A stretch of DNA of 64,000 nucleotides from an uncultured Mediterranea sp. (lineage in GTDB: Bacteria; Bacteroidota; Bacteroidia; Bacteroidales; Bacteroidaceae), in NCBI GenBank assembly GCA_945831575.1, contig CAMACX010000011.1:1-64000 (forward strand), in the 5' to 3' direction. The notes under the pieces were generated by a model. The model saw only the letters and a program-made list of their open reading frames with translations. It ran no database searches and was not told where the DNA came from. This document shows positions 8,401-16,425 of this stretch, piece after piece. The position numbers were made by a program, and so were the translations under genes. The first letter of the stretch is position 1; every line of letters starts with the position of its first letter.

Positions 8401-9846
8401 TTAAATGCAGAAGAGGTCCTCGATGGTCAGTTGAGAGAGGAAGACTTCTGCATACTCATTCCGGCGTACAGGTGCCACACTGACAAGCGTTGGATGAAAT
8501 GTCTTTGAAGGAAACAGCTGCTCCAGAGTCTCGATACGGTGGGTAATCTTTTCGGCATAGGATTTAGTGACCACAAACTCCGACTTACAATACTTCATCT
8601 CACATACATTCACCACATCGTCTGCACGGTCGATAATCAAGTCTATCTGCATCCCCTCTTGCCCATCCTCGCCCTGGAGGACATACGAGGACTCACGGGA
8701 AGATACTCCGGCAATCTGCAAAGCACGCTTAATCTGGTCGATGTGCTGCAAGCAAACCTCCTCAAACGCTATACCGCGCCATGCCATAATCTCCGATTCC
8801 TTGAGATGATGCATCCAGTAGTCCGTCTCCTCAATGTGCAACTGCTCCTTGAAGTGAAGCCAGAACCAGCAGAAGCAATCAATCAGTTTATAACGCACCA
8901 CCCCACGCTGATTGCTTCCGAAAGGGGTATAGGAAGCGATGAACCCACTGCCTGTAAGGGTCTTGAGCATCTTGCTGAAATCGCCATTTGCTTGGAGTCC
9001 CAATTGCTGAGCTATCTCATCACGAGTGAAGCCACTGTGACGCTTACCCAGCAGACGAACAATACTCATGCACGTCTCGGCCTGATCGAATACGGAACGA
9101 AACAAGCGTTCAAACTCATCACCCAGCTTGGCCTTACGGGAGAAAAAGAGTGCATCAATGTTCTGAGCCAGACTCATAGAGGCATTGAAGTAGTCGAGAT
9201 AGTAGGGAATGCCACCCATTATCATATAGGCCTGAGCCACATTATAGCGGGACATCTTGATACCTCGGCTAAGGAAAAATTCCTCGCACTCATGGAGGCA
9301 GAAGGCATGGAGATGAATCTCATGCGTCAGGCGTCCATATAGTCCACCTTTATTATTAATGAGGTTGTCAAGCATCCAAGAGGTTGCCGAGCCACAGACT
9401 ACGAAGCAGAGGTTATGACGACTGCAGGCCCATCCATTCCAGAATGCTTCGAGAGCAGTAAGGAAACCCGAACGAGGGGTATCCATCCAAGGCAATTCAT
9501 CAATAAAAACTACCTGCCGTGTCCCGTTGTCCTGTTGCTCCAGGAATTGCTCCAACCGAAAGAATGCCTCCATCCACGAACGCGGAGGTTCACCACCCTC
9601 CATGCCATGACGGACGAGCGAGAAGTGAAAGTTCTGAAGCTGGTCACGGAGGGTCACCCTCCGCTTGCGGTCGTAGGGTGAAAGCCCGGTATGGCGGAAG
9701 GTCATGTTATCGCGAAGCGTTTCATTAATAAGGAAGGTCTTACCCACACGACGGCGGCCAAATACCGCAACAAACTCTGCACGCCCACTCTCATAAGCAC
9801 GCTTCAGCTCGGCTATCTCCTGTTTTCTCCCAATAATCTGACACAT
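8401..9846 (-). CDS. AAA ATPase, paralogue of 5274-6707 (archaeal-ATPase/DUF234 type)
   Basis: About 481 aa, same architecture as the first ATPase: 'IIGRKQEIAELKRAYESG', Walker A 'GRRRVGKTFL', Walker B 'QVVFIDELPWMDTPRSGF', 'VVCGSATSWML', a winged-helix-like middle, and a C-terminal 'IDLIIDRADDVVNVCEMKY' PD-(D/E)xK-like core. The ATG at 9846 is preferred over the ORF-track 9876 because it aligns with the paralogue and lies downstream of a good -7 element. Its first 23 codons and leader are duplicated 1.48 kb upstream in front of a thioredoxin gene. Confidence 0.83.
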   Translation of the reverse strand: MCQIIGRKQEIAELKRAYESGRAEFVAVFGRRRVGKTFLINETLRDNMTFRHTGLSPYDRKRRVTLRDQLQNFHFSLVRHGMEGGEPPRSWMEAFFRLEQFLEQQDNGTRQVVFIDELPWMDTPRSGFLTALEAFWNGWACSRHNLCFVVCGSATSWMLDNLINNKGGLYGRLTHEIHLHAFCLHECEEFFLSRGIKMSRYNVAQAYMIMGGIPYYLDYFNASMSLAQNIDALFFSRKAKLGDEFERLFRSVFDQAETCMSIVRLLGKRHSGFTRDEIAQQLGLQANGDFSKMLKTLTGSGFIASYTPFGSNQRGVVRYKLIDCFCWFWLHFKEQLHIEETDYWMHHLKESEIMAWRGIAFEEVCLQHIDQIKRALQIAGVSSRESSYVLQGEDGQEGMQIDLIIDRADDVVNVCEMKYCKSEFVVTKSYAEKITHRIETLEQLFPSKTFHPTLVSVAPVRRNEYAEVFLSQLTIEDLFCI

Positions 9847-9929
9847 ACACTTTAGAGTTTTAATTTGTGGGTACAAAGATAGCTGTTCTTTTTATTACAA
9901 TAGCTATTGAAATGTTAAATTCGGGATAA
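9776..9929 (-). repeat. 154-bp direct repeat, copy 1 (ATPase promoter, leader and first 23 codons)
   Basis: This segment recurs at 11255-11408 with about five mismatches, at a constant offset of 1479 bp. It spans the ATPase promoter, its leader and codons 1-23 (MCQIIGRKQEIAELKRAYES...). Here it is the 5' part of the intact ATPase. Confidence 0.9.
9874..9881 (-). promoter_or_regulatory. -7 element (TATCTTTG) for the second ATPase
   Basis: Minus-strand TATCTTTG, an exact TAnnTTTG match about 28 bp before the ATG at 9846. It is inside the duplicated segment, so an identical element precedes the fused thioredoxin ORF. Confidence 0.5.
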
Positions 9930-9937
9930 AATCGAGC

Positions 9938-9982
9938 TTATTCCGCTAAACGCTCCAAATTTTGCGAATTTTAGCGGAATAA
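9938..9982 (-). terminator. 13-bp inverted repeat after the thioredoxin ORF
   Basis: TTATTCCGCTAAA and TTTAGCGGAATAA pair perfectly across a 19-nt loop, starting 9 bp beyond the stop of the fused thioredoxin gene. It probably separates that transcript from the downstream ATPase. The following tract on the minus strand is only weakly T-rich. Confidence 0.55.
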
Positions 9983-9990
9983 ACCTTGAT

Positions 9991-11325
9991 TTATCTTGAG
10001 ATTTGGACATACTTCGCTATCTCTTCCCGAATGGCAGACGGGCTTGTCTGTTCACTATATCCGGTAAATTCTGCTGCTATTTTGCCTTCCGCATCTATGA
10101 TGAAAAACGATGGGACACCTGCATTATCCGTATAAATAGCGTGCGTACTCTTGCCATCCAGAAGATAAGGATGGGTAACTCCTTTTCTCTTCACCCAGTT
10201 CAGACAGGTGGATGCTTTCATGTTCCAGGCTTCTATACTGAGAATCTGAAGTTGAGGGAACTCAACAGACAGCTGATGCAGGAACGCAGGAACAATCTGA
10301 CAAACAGAACAAGCCACAGAAGTAAACTCCACCAATACGGTCTTGCCTCGATATTGACTCAACGTATGCGTTCTCCCTTCTGTATCCCGCAGTTCAAAGT
10401 CAGGGGCGAGGTCACCTCGTCTCAGTTTGGCTTTCACCACTCCTTTAGCTTCCGGTTTGCTGAATGTAAAGTGCGGTGGCAAATAGGAGTAAATATCAAA
10501 ATCTTCGAGACGCTGTGTATCATACTCCACATGAGATACTTGCACCATGCTGCTGTTGTGGTCCAATATCCTGTGGTACCTTATGGGCATGTAGGTACCC
10601 TTATCCACATGGAGGATATAGACATGGGGCGGAGTGAAAAACAGACCAGCTTCAGGTACTTCGGGAATATAGGGTGTCAGCCGACCCATCGTAAACTCTA
10701 CCTGCTCATCTGTAAAAATGGAGACTTTAATCAGATACTCCTGAGCCGTCTCGTGCATCTCCAGATGGATGGAATCGGACGTAGATAGGATGTACTGCCC
10801 TATGGTATTGGCCACTTGAAAGAAGGGCCTCGTCACTACACGATATGCCGTAATGCCCCTGAACAGCGAATCCACCTCAAAGACCATGGGGGCTTCTGTA
10901 TCTCTCACCCGTTTCTTTCCATCGTATGCAAAGAAGCCATGTCCGTCTCCCTTCATCACATAACTGGCTCCCACGTACGGTTCCTGTCTGTCAACAATCT
11001 CCAACGTGTGCCTGCGTAGCGTCTTGCCATCCTGCTCACTCTCCCCGGGCATCCAGGAGACCATCTCCTCCTCATAGCTGAAGCTGTGATGTTTGTCCAG
11101 TTGTTCCAACATCAGGCCAATCACCTTTTTCACGGGTTCATCAGTCCGAGTGAAAGCGGATGCAGTCTCACTCAAACAACGATATTCCCCGGAAAACAGG
11201 TCACTGCAACAAGAGAGCAAGGCTATCAGATAGACCAAGCGCATCATGACAATGTCTGCACGCCCACTCTCATAAGCACGCTTCAGCTCGGCTATCTCCT
11301 GTTTTCTACCAATAATCTGACACAT
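9991..11325 (-). CDS. TlpA-like thioredoxin lipoprotein fused in frame to a duplicated ATPase N-terminus
   Basis: 444-aa ORF. Residues 1-23 are identical to the start of the neighbouring ATPase. A lipoprotein signal follows at residues 27-40 (MMRLVYLIALLSCC, lipobox LLSC). After a roughly 270-residue domain I do not recognise comes a C-terminal TlpA/AhpC-type thioredoxin fold: 'GDLAPDFELRDTEG...', 'VLVEFTSVACSVC' with CSVC active-site pair, and 'GVPSFFIIDAEGKI'. The likely role is a periplasm-facing thiol-disulfide protein. Translation may start at 11325, adding 26 residues before the signal, or internally at 11247/11244. The internal start looks more natural for export; the borrowed promoter would serve either. 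Confidence 0.75.
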   Translation of the reverse strand: MCQIIGRKQEIAELKRAYESGRADIVMMRLVYLIALLSCCSDLFSGEYRCLSETASAFTRTDEPVKKVIGLMLEQLDKHHSFSYEEEMVSWMPGESEQDGKTLRRHTLEIVDRQEPYVGASYVMKGDGHGFFAYDGKKRVRDTEAPMVFEVDSLFRGITAYRVVTRPFFQVANTIGQYILSTSDSIHLEMHETAQEYLIKVSIFTDEQVEFTMGRLTPYIPEVPEAGLFFTPPHVYILHVDKGTYMPIRYHRILDHNSSMVQVSHVEYDTQRLEDFDIYSYLPPHFTFSKPEAKGVVKAKLRRGDLAPDFELRDTEGRTHTLSQYRGKTVLVEFTSVACSVCQIVPAFLHQLSVEFPQLQILSIEAWNMKASTCLNWVKRKGVTHPYLLDGKSTHAIYTDNAGVPSFFIIDAEGKIAAEFTGYSEQTSPSAIREEIAKYVQISR

Positions 11326-11408
11326 ACACTATAGTGTTATAATTTGTGGGTACAAAGATAGCTGTTCTTTTTATTACAATAGCTATTAAAATGTTAAATT
11401 CGGGATAA
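11255..11408 (-). repeat. 154-bp direct repeat, copy 2 (orphan ATPase 5' end)
   Basis: Near-identical copy of 9776-9929, containing promoter, leader and first 23 codons of the ATPase, but running in frame into the thioredoxin gene instead of the rest of the ATPase. The junction is at 11254/11255. Confidence 0.9.
11353..11360 (-). promoter_or_regulatory. -7 element (TATCTTTG) for the fused thioredoxin ORF
   Basis: Same TAnnTTTG element as at 9874-9881, carried by the duplicated segment, 27 bp before the ATG at 11325. Confidence 0.5.
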
Positions 11409-11442
11409 GGTTTATTTTATGTATGCCCTATGACTGACTCGT

Positions 11443-11724
11443 CACCATGACGTAGGTAATTTGTTATCATCAGGATGAAAAATGTTTTTCATCGCGAGGA
11501 AAATAGTTTTTCATCACGATGGAAACGACTGACACTGTAGTTTATTAAGTGTTTTAAGTTTGTAGTTTCACGTTTTAAATAAAAAATACTTCATACTTCA
11601 TATCTCGCCGTATCGCATTGATAGTCAACGCAATTCGGCATGAAGTTAAATATATTCAACTTCATGCCGTACTATATTGTAAATCAATAAGTTATAAGCA
11701 AATATGAAGTATGAAGTATTTTTT
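11443..11724. repeat. Structured dispersed repeat, copy A
   Basis: Non-coding element filling most of the 350-bp gap. Parts in order: 'ACGTAGGTAAT'; a perfect 20-nt palindrome GATGAAAAATGTTTTTCATC (11474-11493); a second, imperfect TTTTCATCACGATGGAAA; a perfect 23-bp inverted repeat (11581-11603 with 11702-11724) built of TGAAGTA heptamers; and inside it a 12-bp hairpin CGGCATGAAGTT/AACTTCATGCCG (11636-11669). The same order of motifs recurs at 49613-49868. No ORF is evident inside. Confidence 0.8.
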
Positions 11725-11757
11725 GCATGCAGTTGTGCTTCTTCATCAGTGGATAAG

Positions 11758-12267
11758 CTAGGGCTTGGTGGTGATAATGATCAGGGCCTCGGGATCTACT
11801 CCGCCATACTTCACAGCATCGCGAGCGTACTTCACGTAGTCAGGATGCTGCTTGTTCTTGATGACCGTCATCGATACAATCTTATAACTCGACAACTCCT
11901 TCAACTCCGAATAGGGCACCACCTTGCCATTGATAACGTAGATTTTTGACTGGTCGGCCTTTGGTTTGGCATCGCCATCGTGGATTACAACAATTTTGTC
12001 CCTCACCGGGATCACTTCGGCAAGGGCAGCCTTCACCTCCTTCTTCATCGTCTCGGCATCGCCCTGGTAGGCGGAGGTGAAGATGATGTGGACGTTGTGC
12101 ACTTGATCCGTGGAGTAACTGGTGATGGTCTTGCCGATGAGCTGCGAACCGTCGAACTCCTTGACTACCTTACCGTCAATGACGTAATGGCCCGATTTGA
12201 CCTCCTGAGCCTGAAGGCTGGCTACGGCTAGCAGTGCTGCGAGCCAGAAGATGATTGTACCTCTCAT
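11758..12267 (-). CDS. Secreted protein with two TonB-plug-like units
   Basis: 169 aa with a signal peptide (MRGTIIFWLAALLAVASLQA). Two degenerate repeats are visible: 'HYVIDGKVVKEFDGSQLIGKTITSYS...' and 'KIYVINGKVVPYSELKELSS...IVSMTVIKN...ALIIITTKP'. The 'Y-V-I-(D/N)-G-K...I-x-S-M-x-V-I-K...III-T-T-K' pattern resembles the plug region of SusC/TonB-dependent receptors and of BlaR1-type Bacteroidetes sensors, but there is no barrel. It is last in an ECF sigma/anti-sigma/plug-like cluster, 14 bp after the anti-sigma gene. A role as sigma-system output or signalling partner is inferred only. Confidence 0.65.
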   Translation of the reverse strand: MRGTIIFWLAALLAVASLQAQEVKSGHYVIDGKVVKEFDGSQLIGKTITSYSTDQVHNVHIIFTSAYQGDAETMKKEVKAALAEVIPVRDKIVVIHDGDAKPKADQSKIYVINGKVVPYSELKELSSYKIVSMTVIKNKQHPDYVKYARDAVKYGGVDPEALIIITTKP

Positions 12268-12281
12268 AATGAAATAATTAG

Positions 12282-12863
12282 TTAGTTATGAATAAGTTGA
12301 GATGTTAGTTCTAGAGTGGAGTGGTCTGCACGTCGATTAAGCATGTAGGTGGCTGATGCACCGTGGGGTGTGGAGGTACTTACTTCGATACCACTTATTG
12401 AGGGAGTAGCCGTGATGGTGGCGTCCTCGGGTGCAGTCTCAGCGAGGATAGTGAGGGTCTCAAGCAGTTCACCGACGGTAATCTCCCGTACCACTTGGGG
12501 AGAAGCCTCCTCTTCGGACGATGCCCAGGGACGGAAGGCGACCATCGAGATGACGGCCAGCAGACAAGCAGCTGCGGCTATTCGGACAGGGATGCGCCAA
12601 GGACGTCTGCGGGGAATTGGCCTGATACACTGCCCGGCAACAGAGTCGGTCAGCAAGGCCTCCATCTCCTCGGGGGAGAAATCATAGGCCTCCGTACGGA
12701 AGCTTTGGAATAGCTCCTTGTAGTGGCTCCACTCCTCGGGGATATGGTCGGCATGGCAGAAATAGTCGGTGAGCAGTTGCTCCTCGGCTTCGCTGGTCTG
12801 CCCTTGCAGGAAGCGGTCGAGTAGTTCCGCTACGTTATTTATCGTATCGTTCTGTTTCATCAT
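12282..12863 (-). CDS. Putative membrane anti-sigma factor
   Basis: 193 aa with an N-terminal cytoplasmic helical region ('LLDRFLQGQTSEAEEQLLTDYF') typical of Bacteroidales FecR/anti-sigma-like proteins, one transmembrane helix near residues 92-110 ('IPVRIAAAACLLAVISMVAF'), and a periplasmic tail. Its start overlaps the sigma gene stop by 4 bp, so it is translationally coupled and expected to hold the sigma factor inactive. The FecR periplasmic domain is not evident. Confidence 0.7.
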   Translation of the reverse strand: MMKQNDTINNVAELLDRFLQGQTSEAEEQLLTDYFCHADHIPEEWSHYKELFQSFRTEAYDFSPEEMEALLTDSVAGQCIRPIPRRRPWRIPVRIAAAACLLAVISMVAFRPWASSEEEASPQVVREITVGELLETLTILAETAPEDATITATPSISGIEVSTSTPHGASATYMLNRRADHSTLELTSQLIHN

Positions 12864-13354
12864 ACAGTTCCTTTCATCTGTTTTAAGAGTTGCGTGCGAG
12901 CAACGCTAATCATACCCCGCACGGACGACTCGGTTGTACCTATCAGTTTGGCGATGTCGGCATACGACAAATTCTCCACGTTGCGCATCCGGATGAGTGC
13001 CCGCTGCTTGGGGCTCAGTGCCTGGATGCAGCGTTTCAACTTCTGTCTGGTCTCGCGCTCCTCCAGCTCCTCCTGCGGACTGGCTTGGAGGGTAGTGACT
13101 TGCACCTCATCGACAGCGCAACGGGGTGGCGCATCGCGGAGCATATTGAGCGACAAGTTGCGGCAGACCACGGAGGCCATGTTCCTCATCTTCTCAAAAT
13201 CAGCAATCCGCTCCCTGGCCGTCCAAAGCCGAAGCAGTGTCTCCTGCACGACATCCTCCGCATCATCGGCATCGGTCAGATAGCTCCCGGCCTGCCTGAG
13301 CAGCTGGCTCCGCAGCCTTTCGGCACCCTGTATGAACGCTTGTATCTCCATCAT
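12860..13354 (-). CDS. ECF RNA polymerase sigma factor
   Basis: 164 aa, normal ECF length. Region 2 is visible as 'AGSYLTDADDAEDVVQETLLRLWTARERI', and region 4 as 'LSPKQRALIRMRNVENLSYADIAKLIGTTESSVRGMISVARTQL' (helix-turn-helix). It is first of a three-gene leftward cluster with the membrane anti-sigma and the plug-like secreted protein, and probably autoregulates that cluster. Confidence 0.92.
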   Translation of the reverse strand: MMEIQAFIQGAERLRSQLLRQAGSYLTDADDAEDVVQETLLRLWTARERIADFEKMRNMASVVCRNLSLNMLRDAPPRCAVDEVQVTTLQASPQEELEERETRQKLKRCIQALSPKQRALIRMRNVENLSYADIAKLIGTTESSVRGMISVARTQLLKQMKGTV

Positions 13355-13451
13355 TTGATTCTTGTTTCTACTAGAATAACACGAGATGATGCTTTTCGCT
13401 ATGCGGAAAGGGCTGTTTTTCTACTGAGCCTGGGAAGAGCTGCGAAAAAAG

Positions 13452-13477
13452 AGGGGCGGACACGCTGGTCCGCCCCT
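13452..13477. repeat. GC-rich hairpin, second copy of the REP-like palindrome
   Basis: AGGGGCGGAC pairs with GTCCGCCCCT around loop ACGCTG. It matches the hairpin at 163-198 in all ten stem positions and differs in the loop. It sits downstream of the MFS gene, 28 bp past the stop on the minus strand, and may also act as its terminator. Confidence 0.7.
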
Positions 13478-13504
13478 ACTATCAGGTGATATTTATGACG
13501 AGAG

Positions 13505-15169
13505 TTACTCCTTGATATTGGGCTCTTCGAGTCCAAGGCCCTTCTTCTTATCCACAGCCTTGAGAACAAAGCCGAGGATGAGAGCTGCTACGCCGAGGCT
13601 GGCCAGCATGACGAGCGGAGCGGTGTAGTCGTAGGAGACAGCAGCCTGCTCAGGCGTTACAATACCGGCCTGAAGGTCGGCCACGAGCTGTGGGTTGGTC
13701 TTGTCAAGCACCTTACCAATCAGCATCGGGAAGAGCCAGAGGCCGATGTTTTGAATCCAGAAAATCAAGGCGTATGCGCTACCGATAATCTTGGCATCCA
13801 CCAGCTTGGGCACGCTAGGCCACAACGAAGCGGGAACCAACGAGAAGCTGGCACCCAGCACGAGGATGGTGAGGTAAGCCACAATCACACCGCCCACAGC
13901 GCTCGTCTTGAACAGCGGGAGGACGAAGGCAAACGTCAAGTGGCAGAAGATGAGCAGCAACGAACCGATGACGAGCATCGAAGCGGCCTTACCCTTATGA
14001 TCCACATAGTTGCCAAGAATCGGCGTGATACCCACGGCCAGCAAGGGGAAGACGGCAAAGACGGTCTCAGCGCTCTGACGCATGTAGCCCATGTAGCAGA
14101 ACACCACCAAGGCCACAACAGCCAAGGCGAGCAGGCCGTTCTTCATGCTCTTCTGCTTGCAGAAGTTGCTGGCAAAGGAGGCGGCAGCCACCACAAGCAT
14201 GATGACGTACTGGATGACCGTCACCGTATTGGTGGCCCAGAAGGAGTCAGCGGGCACCTCGGTGAAGGTCAAGTTGCATTGCAGCATGTTGACAGCATAC
14301 TTCTGGAAGGGGAAGATAGCCGAGTAGTAGAGCACGCAGAGCAGAGCCACCAGCCAGAATCCACTGCTGGAGAGGATGGCACCCAGGTCGCTGATCTTGA
14401 AGGGGTCGTCCTTCTCCTCCGCCTCACCCGTCTGTGCATCGAGCTTCTTGTCCATGAAGAAATAGACGATGAACATGATGAGAGCAATCATCAGTAGCAC
14501 CACGCCGAAGGCTACAGAACGGGAGACGTCAATCACCCCACCCCACTTGGCAAACATCGGTGAGAAGATCATGCAGGTGGCCACACCCAGACGGGCCAAT
14601 GCCATCTCCGAGCCCATGGCCAAAGCCATCTCGCGGCCCTTAAACCACTTTACGATACCACGCGACACGGTGATACCTGCCATCTCCACACCGCAACCGA
14701 AGATCATGAAGCCCACGGCAGCAAACTTGGCCGAAGCAGGCATCCCCTCATAGAAGGGAGAGATACCCAGTTCGTCAAAGCCGGGGATGTAGTTGAGGTT
14801 ATTGGTGAACCACTGCTCCAGGCTGCTGCCCATGAAGGCTTCGGTCACCGCATACCAATTGATGCAGGCTCCTATCAGCATCACGGCACCCGAGAGGATG
14901 GCCGTGAAGCGTACACCCATCTTATCGAGGATAATGCCGGCAAAAATCAGGAAGAATACAAATACATTGAGGAATGTCTCCGACCCTTGCATCGTACCAA
15001 AGGCCGTGGAGTCCCAACCACGGGTAGAGAGCATCAGGTCCTTAATCGGCGAGAGAATGTCCATAAAGATGTATGAACAGAACATGGCAAAGGCCAGGAA
15101 GAGGAGCACCATCCAACGCACGCCTGCCGAGTCGCGCAGCGTCTGGGTGACTTTTTCAGATGTTGTCAT
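13505..15169 (-). CDS. Major facilitator superfamily transporter
   Basis: 554 aa with about 12 hydrophobic segments, an inner-membrane carrier. MFS features include 'GIILDKMGVRFTAILSG' (loop 2-3 D-x-x-G-x-R-like) and a large central cytoplasmic loop ('DKKLDAQTGEAEEKDDPFK') between halves. It ends in a short soluble tail ('KKKGLGLEEPNIKE'). The opening 'VRWMVLLFLAFAMFCSYIFMDI' is reminiscent of MFSD1-like carriers, but the substrate cannot be told from sequence. Confidence 0.85.
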   Translation of the reverse strand: MTTSEKVTQTLRDSAGVRWMVLLFLAFAMFCSYIFMDILSPIKDLMLSTRGWDSTAFGTMQGSETFLNVFVFFLIFAGIILDKMGVRFTAILSGAVMLIGACINWYAVTEAFMGSSLEQWFTNNLNYIPGFDELGISPFYEGMPASAKFAAVGFMIFGCGVEMAGITVSRGIVKWFKGREMALAMGSEMALARLGVATCMIFSPMFAKWGGVIDVSRSVAFGVVLLMIALIMFIVYFFMDKKLDAQTGEAEEKDDPFKISDLGAILSSSGFWLVALLCVLYYSAIFPFQKYAVNMLQCNLTFTEVPADSFWATNTVTVIQYVIMLVVAAASFASNFCKQKSMKNGLLALAVVALVVFCYMGYMRQSAETVFAVFPLLAVGITPILGNYVDHKGKAASMLVIGSLLLIFCHLTFAFVLPLFKTSAVGGVIVAYLTILVLGASFSLVPASLWPSVPKLVDAKIIGSAYALIFWIQNIGLWLFPMLIGKVLDKTNPQLVADLQAGIVTPEQAAVSYDYTAPLVMLASLGVAALILGFVLKAVDKKKGLGLEEPNIKE

Positions 15170-15202
15170 AATATAATATAGGTATTAGTAATAACGAACA
15201 AA

Positions 15203-15224
15203 AGGGGACAGCAAGCTGTCCCCT
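15203..15224 (-). terminator. Intrinsic terminator after secG
   Basis: On the minus strand, AGGGGACAGC and GCTGTCCCCT form a stem with a minimal loop, followed by TTTTG. It lies 18 bp beyond the secG stop and before the MFS gene. Confidence 0.75.
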
Positions 15225-15241
15225 CCTATCTACAGAGTTTC

Positions 15242-15619
15242 TTAATTAGCTGGAGTCTCTGCCGGAGCTTCTGCATCAGCAGCCGGGGTAGTCTCAGCAG
15301 CGGGAGCAGCTGTACCGGTGCTGGGGATGTTGTAAGGATTGGTCTTCTCCTCCTGCTGAGCCTGCTCAAGGATAACACCGCCTTCCTGGCTGGCGCTACC
15401 GCTGAGGGTATAAGCAGATACTACGCTGAACACCACCATGCAGGCAGCCAACGTCCAAGTGGCCTTCTCCAGAAAGTCAGTCGTCTTGCGCACGCCCATA
15501 ATCTGGTTGGACGAAGCAAAGCCTGAAGCCAGACCACCACCCTTAGAGTTTTGAATCAACACGATGCCACACATCAGCAGTGATACAATCACCATTAAAA
15601 TAATCAATAATAAATACAT
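15242..15619 (-). CDS. secG: Preprotein translocase subunit SecG
   Basis: 125 aa. Two membrane segments (residues 1-20 'MYLLLIILMVIVSLLMCGIV' and about 52-72) flank the SecG signature 'LIQNSKGGGLASGFASSNQIMG'. The C-terminal tail is Ala/Pro/Glu-rich and low complexity, as in other Bacteroidales SecGs. Part of the SecYEG channel. Only 2 bp separate it from the upstream TPR gene. Confidence 0.93.
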   Translation of the reverse strand: MYLLLIILMVIVSLLMCGIVLIQNSKGGGLASGFASSNQIMGVRKTTDFLEKATWTLAACMVVFSVVSAYTLSGSASQEGGVILEQAQQEEKTNPYNIPSTGTAAPAAETTPAADAEAPAETPAN

Positions 15620-15621
15620 TT

Positions 15622-16392
15622 TTATTCTTTTGTTTTAGCGTTAATAATCAATTTCTCCAGAAATCTTATTTGGTCTGCAAAGTAAGCGCTTTTTTTTGGA
15701 TTATTCAAACTTATACGCTTGAATATTTCAAGTGCTTTCTCATATCTGTGCTGTTTAACGTAAATTTTTGCCAAAGTTTCGGTAAAACAGCCATTTTCTC
15801 CCTCATCGGCTGTTTTGGGAGGACCTTGGACCTCATTTTCTGAAATCTCCACAGATGGAGCAGGTTCTGCCGTGCCATAAGTGATGAGGAAGTGGTCGAT
15901 GAGGTGCTCCTCTACGGATGCTACTTCCGGCTTTACCTCATCCTCTGGCGCAACTTCGTCACTGGCATCGGGCTGAGTAAGCAAGAAGCTGGTATAGTCC
16001 ATGGCATAATCCAGCCCAATAGAGGTGGGCTGCTCCTCATCAGGTACGGTGGCCAGGAAAGCGTTGATAAGTGCCAAGGTACGGTCATCCTCCTCACCAG
16101 CCTCGATTGTGGCTGCGGCAGAGCTAGCACGACTCCGCTGGGGATGAAGGCGGTATTTATCTCCTTCGATCAGATAGAAGAAGACACGCCGGTCGGCCAC
16201 GAGCAGGGCCGACTTGCGCAACTCCTCGTGGAAGGAGGGGTCATGGAGCAGGTAGAGGTTCTTGAGCAACAACAAACGGAGAGTCTGGAAATAGGGATAA
16301 CGCGCCACCTGGTTACGAAGTTCGTAGAGGGTGTCGCGATTAAGCATCTCGGGGTGCTCCATCCATTGCTGCAACTGGTTGGCGTTCATCAT
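15622..16392 (-). CDS. Cytoplasmic TPR-like protein, unknown function
   Basis: 256 aa with no signal peptide. An N-terminal helical region ('MNANQLQQWMEHPEMLNRDTLYELRNQVARYPYFQTL') and a C-terminal TPR-like unit ('ETLAKIYVKQHRYEKALEIFKRISLNNPKKSAYFADQIRFLEK') are separated by an acidic linker. It sits between lptE and secG in the same leftward operon. No function can be assigned. Confidence 0.75.
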   Translation of the reverse strand: MMNANQLQQWMEHPEMLNRDTLYELRNQVARYPYFQTLRLLLLKNLYLLHDPSFHEELRKSALLVADRRVFFYLIEGDKYRLHPQRSRASSAAATIEAGEEDDRTLALINAFLATVPDEEQPTSIGLDYAMDYTSFLLTQPDASDEVAPEDEVKPEVASVEEHLIDHFLITYGTAEPAPSVEISENEVQGPPKTADEGENGCFTETLAKIYVKQHRYEKALEIFKRISLNNPKKSAYFADQIRFLEKLIINAKTKE

Positions 16393-16425
16393 CTTTATTT
16401 CATCCGAAAGTGGGTATTTTGCGCA

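Noticed and set aside
10003-10788. 261-aa rightward ORF
   Set aside because: Antisense shadow of the thioredoxin gene; no export signal or motif.
9776-11408. Insertion sequence or composite transposon bounded by the 154-bp direct repeats
   Set aside because: No transposase, no terminal inverted repeats and no short target-site duplication are visible; recombination or tandem duplication fits better.
11581-11724. CRISPR-like array in the heptamer repeat region
   Set aside because: Repeats are 7-mers in inverted orientation with no regular 30-nt spacers and no cas genes.
13751-14497. 248-aa His/Glu-rich ORF
   Set aside because: Antisense to the MFS transporter; composition is what reversed membrane-protein codons give.
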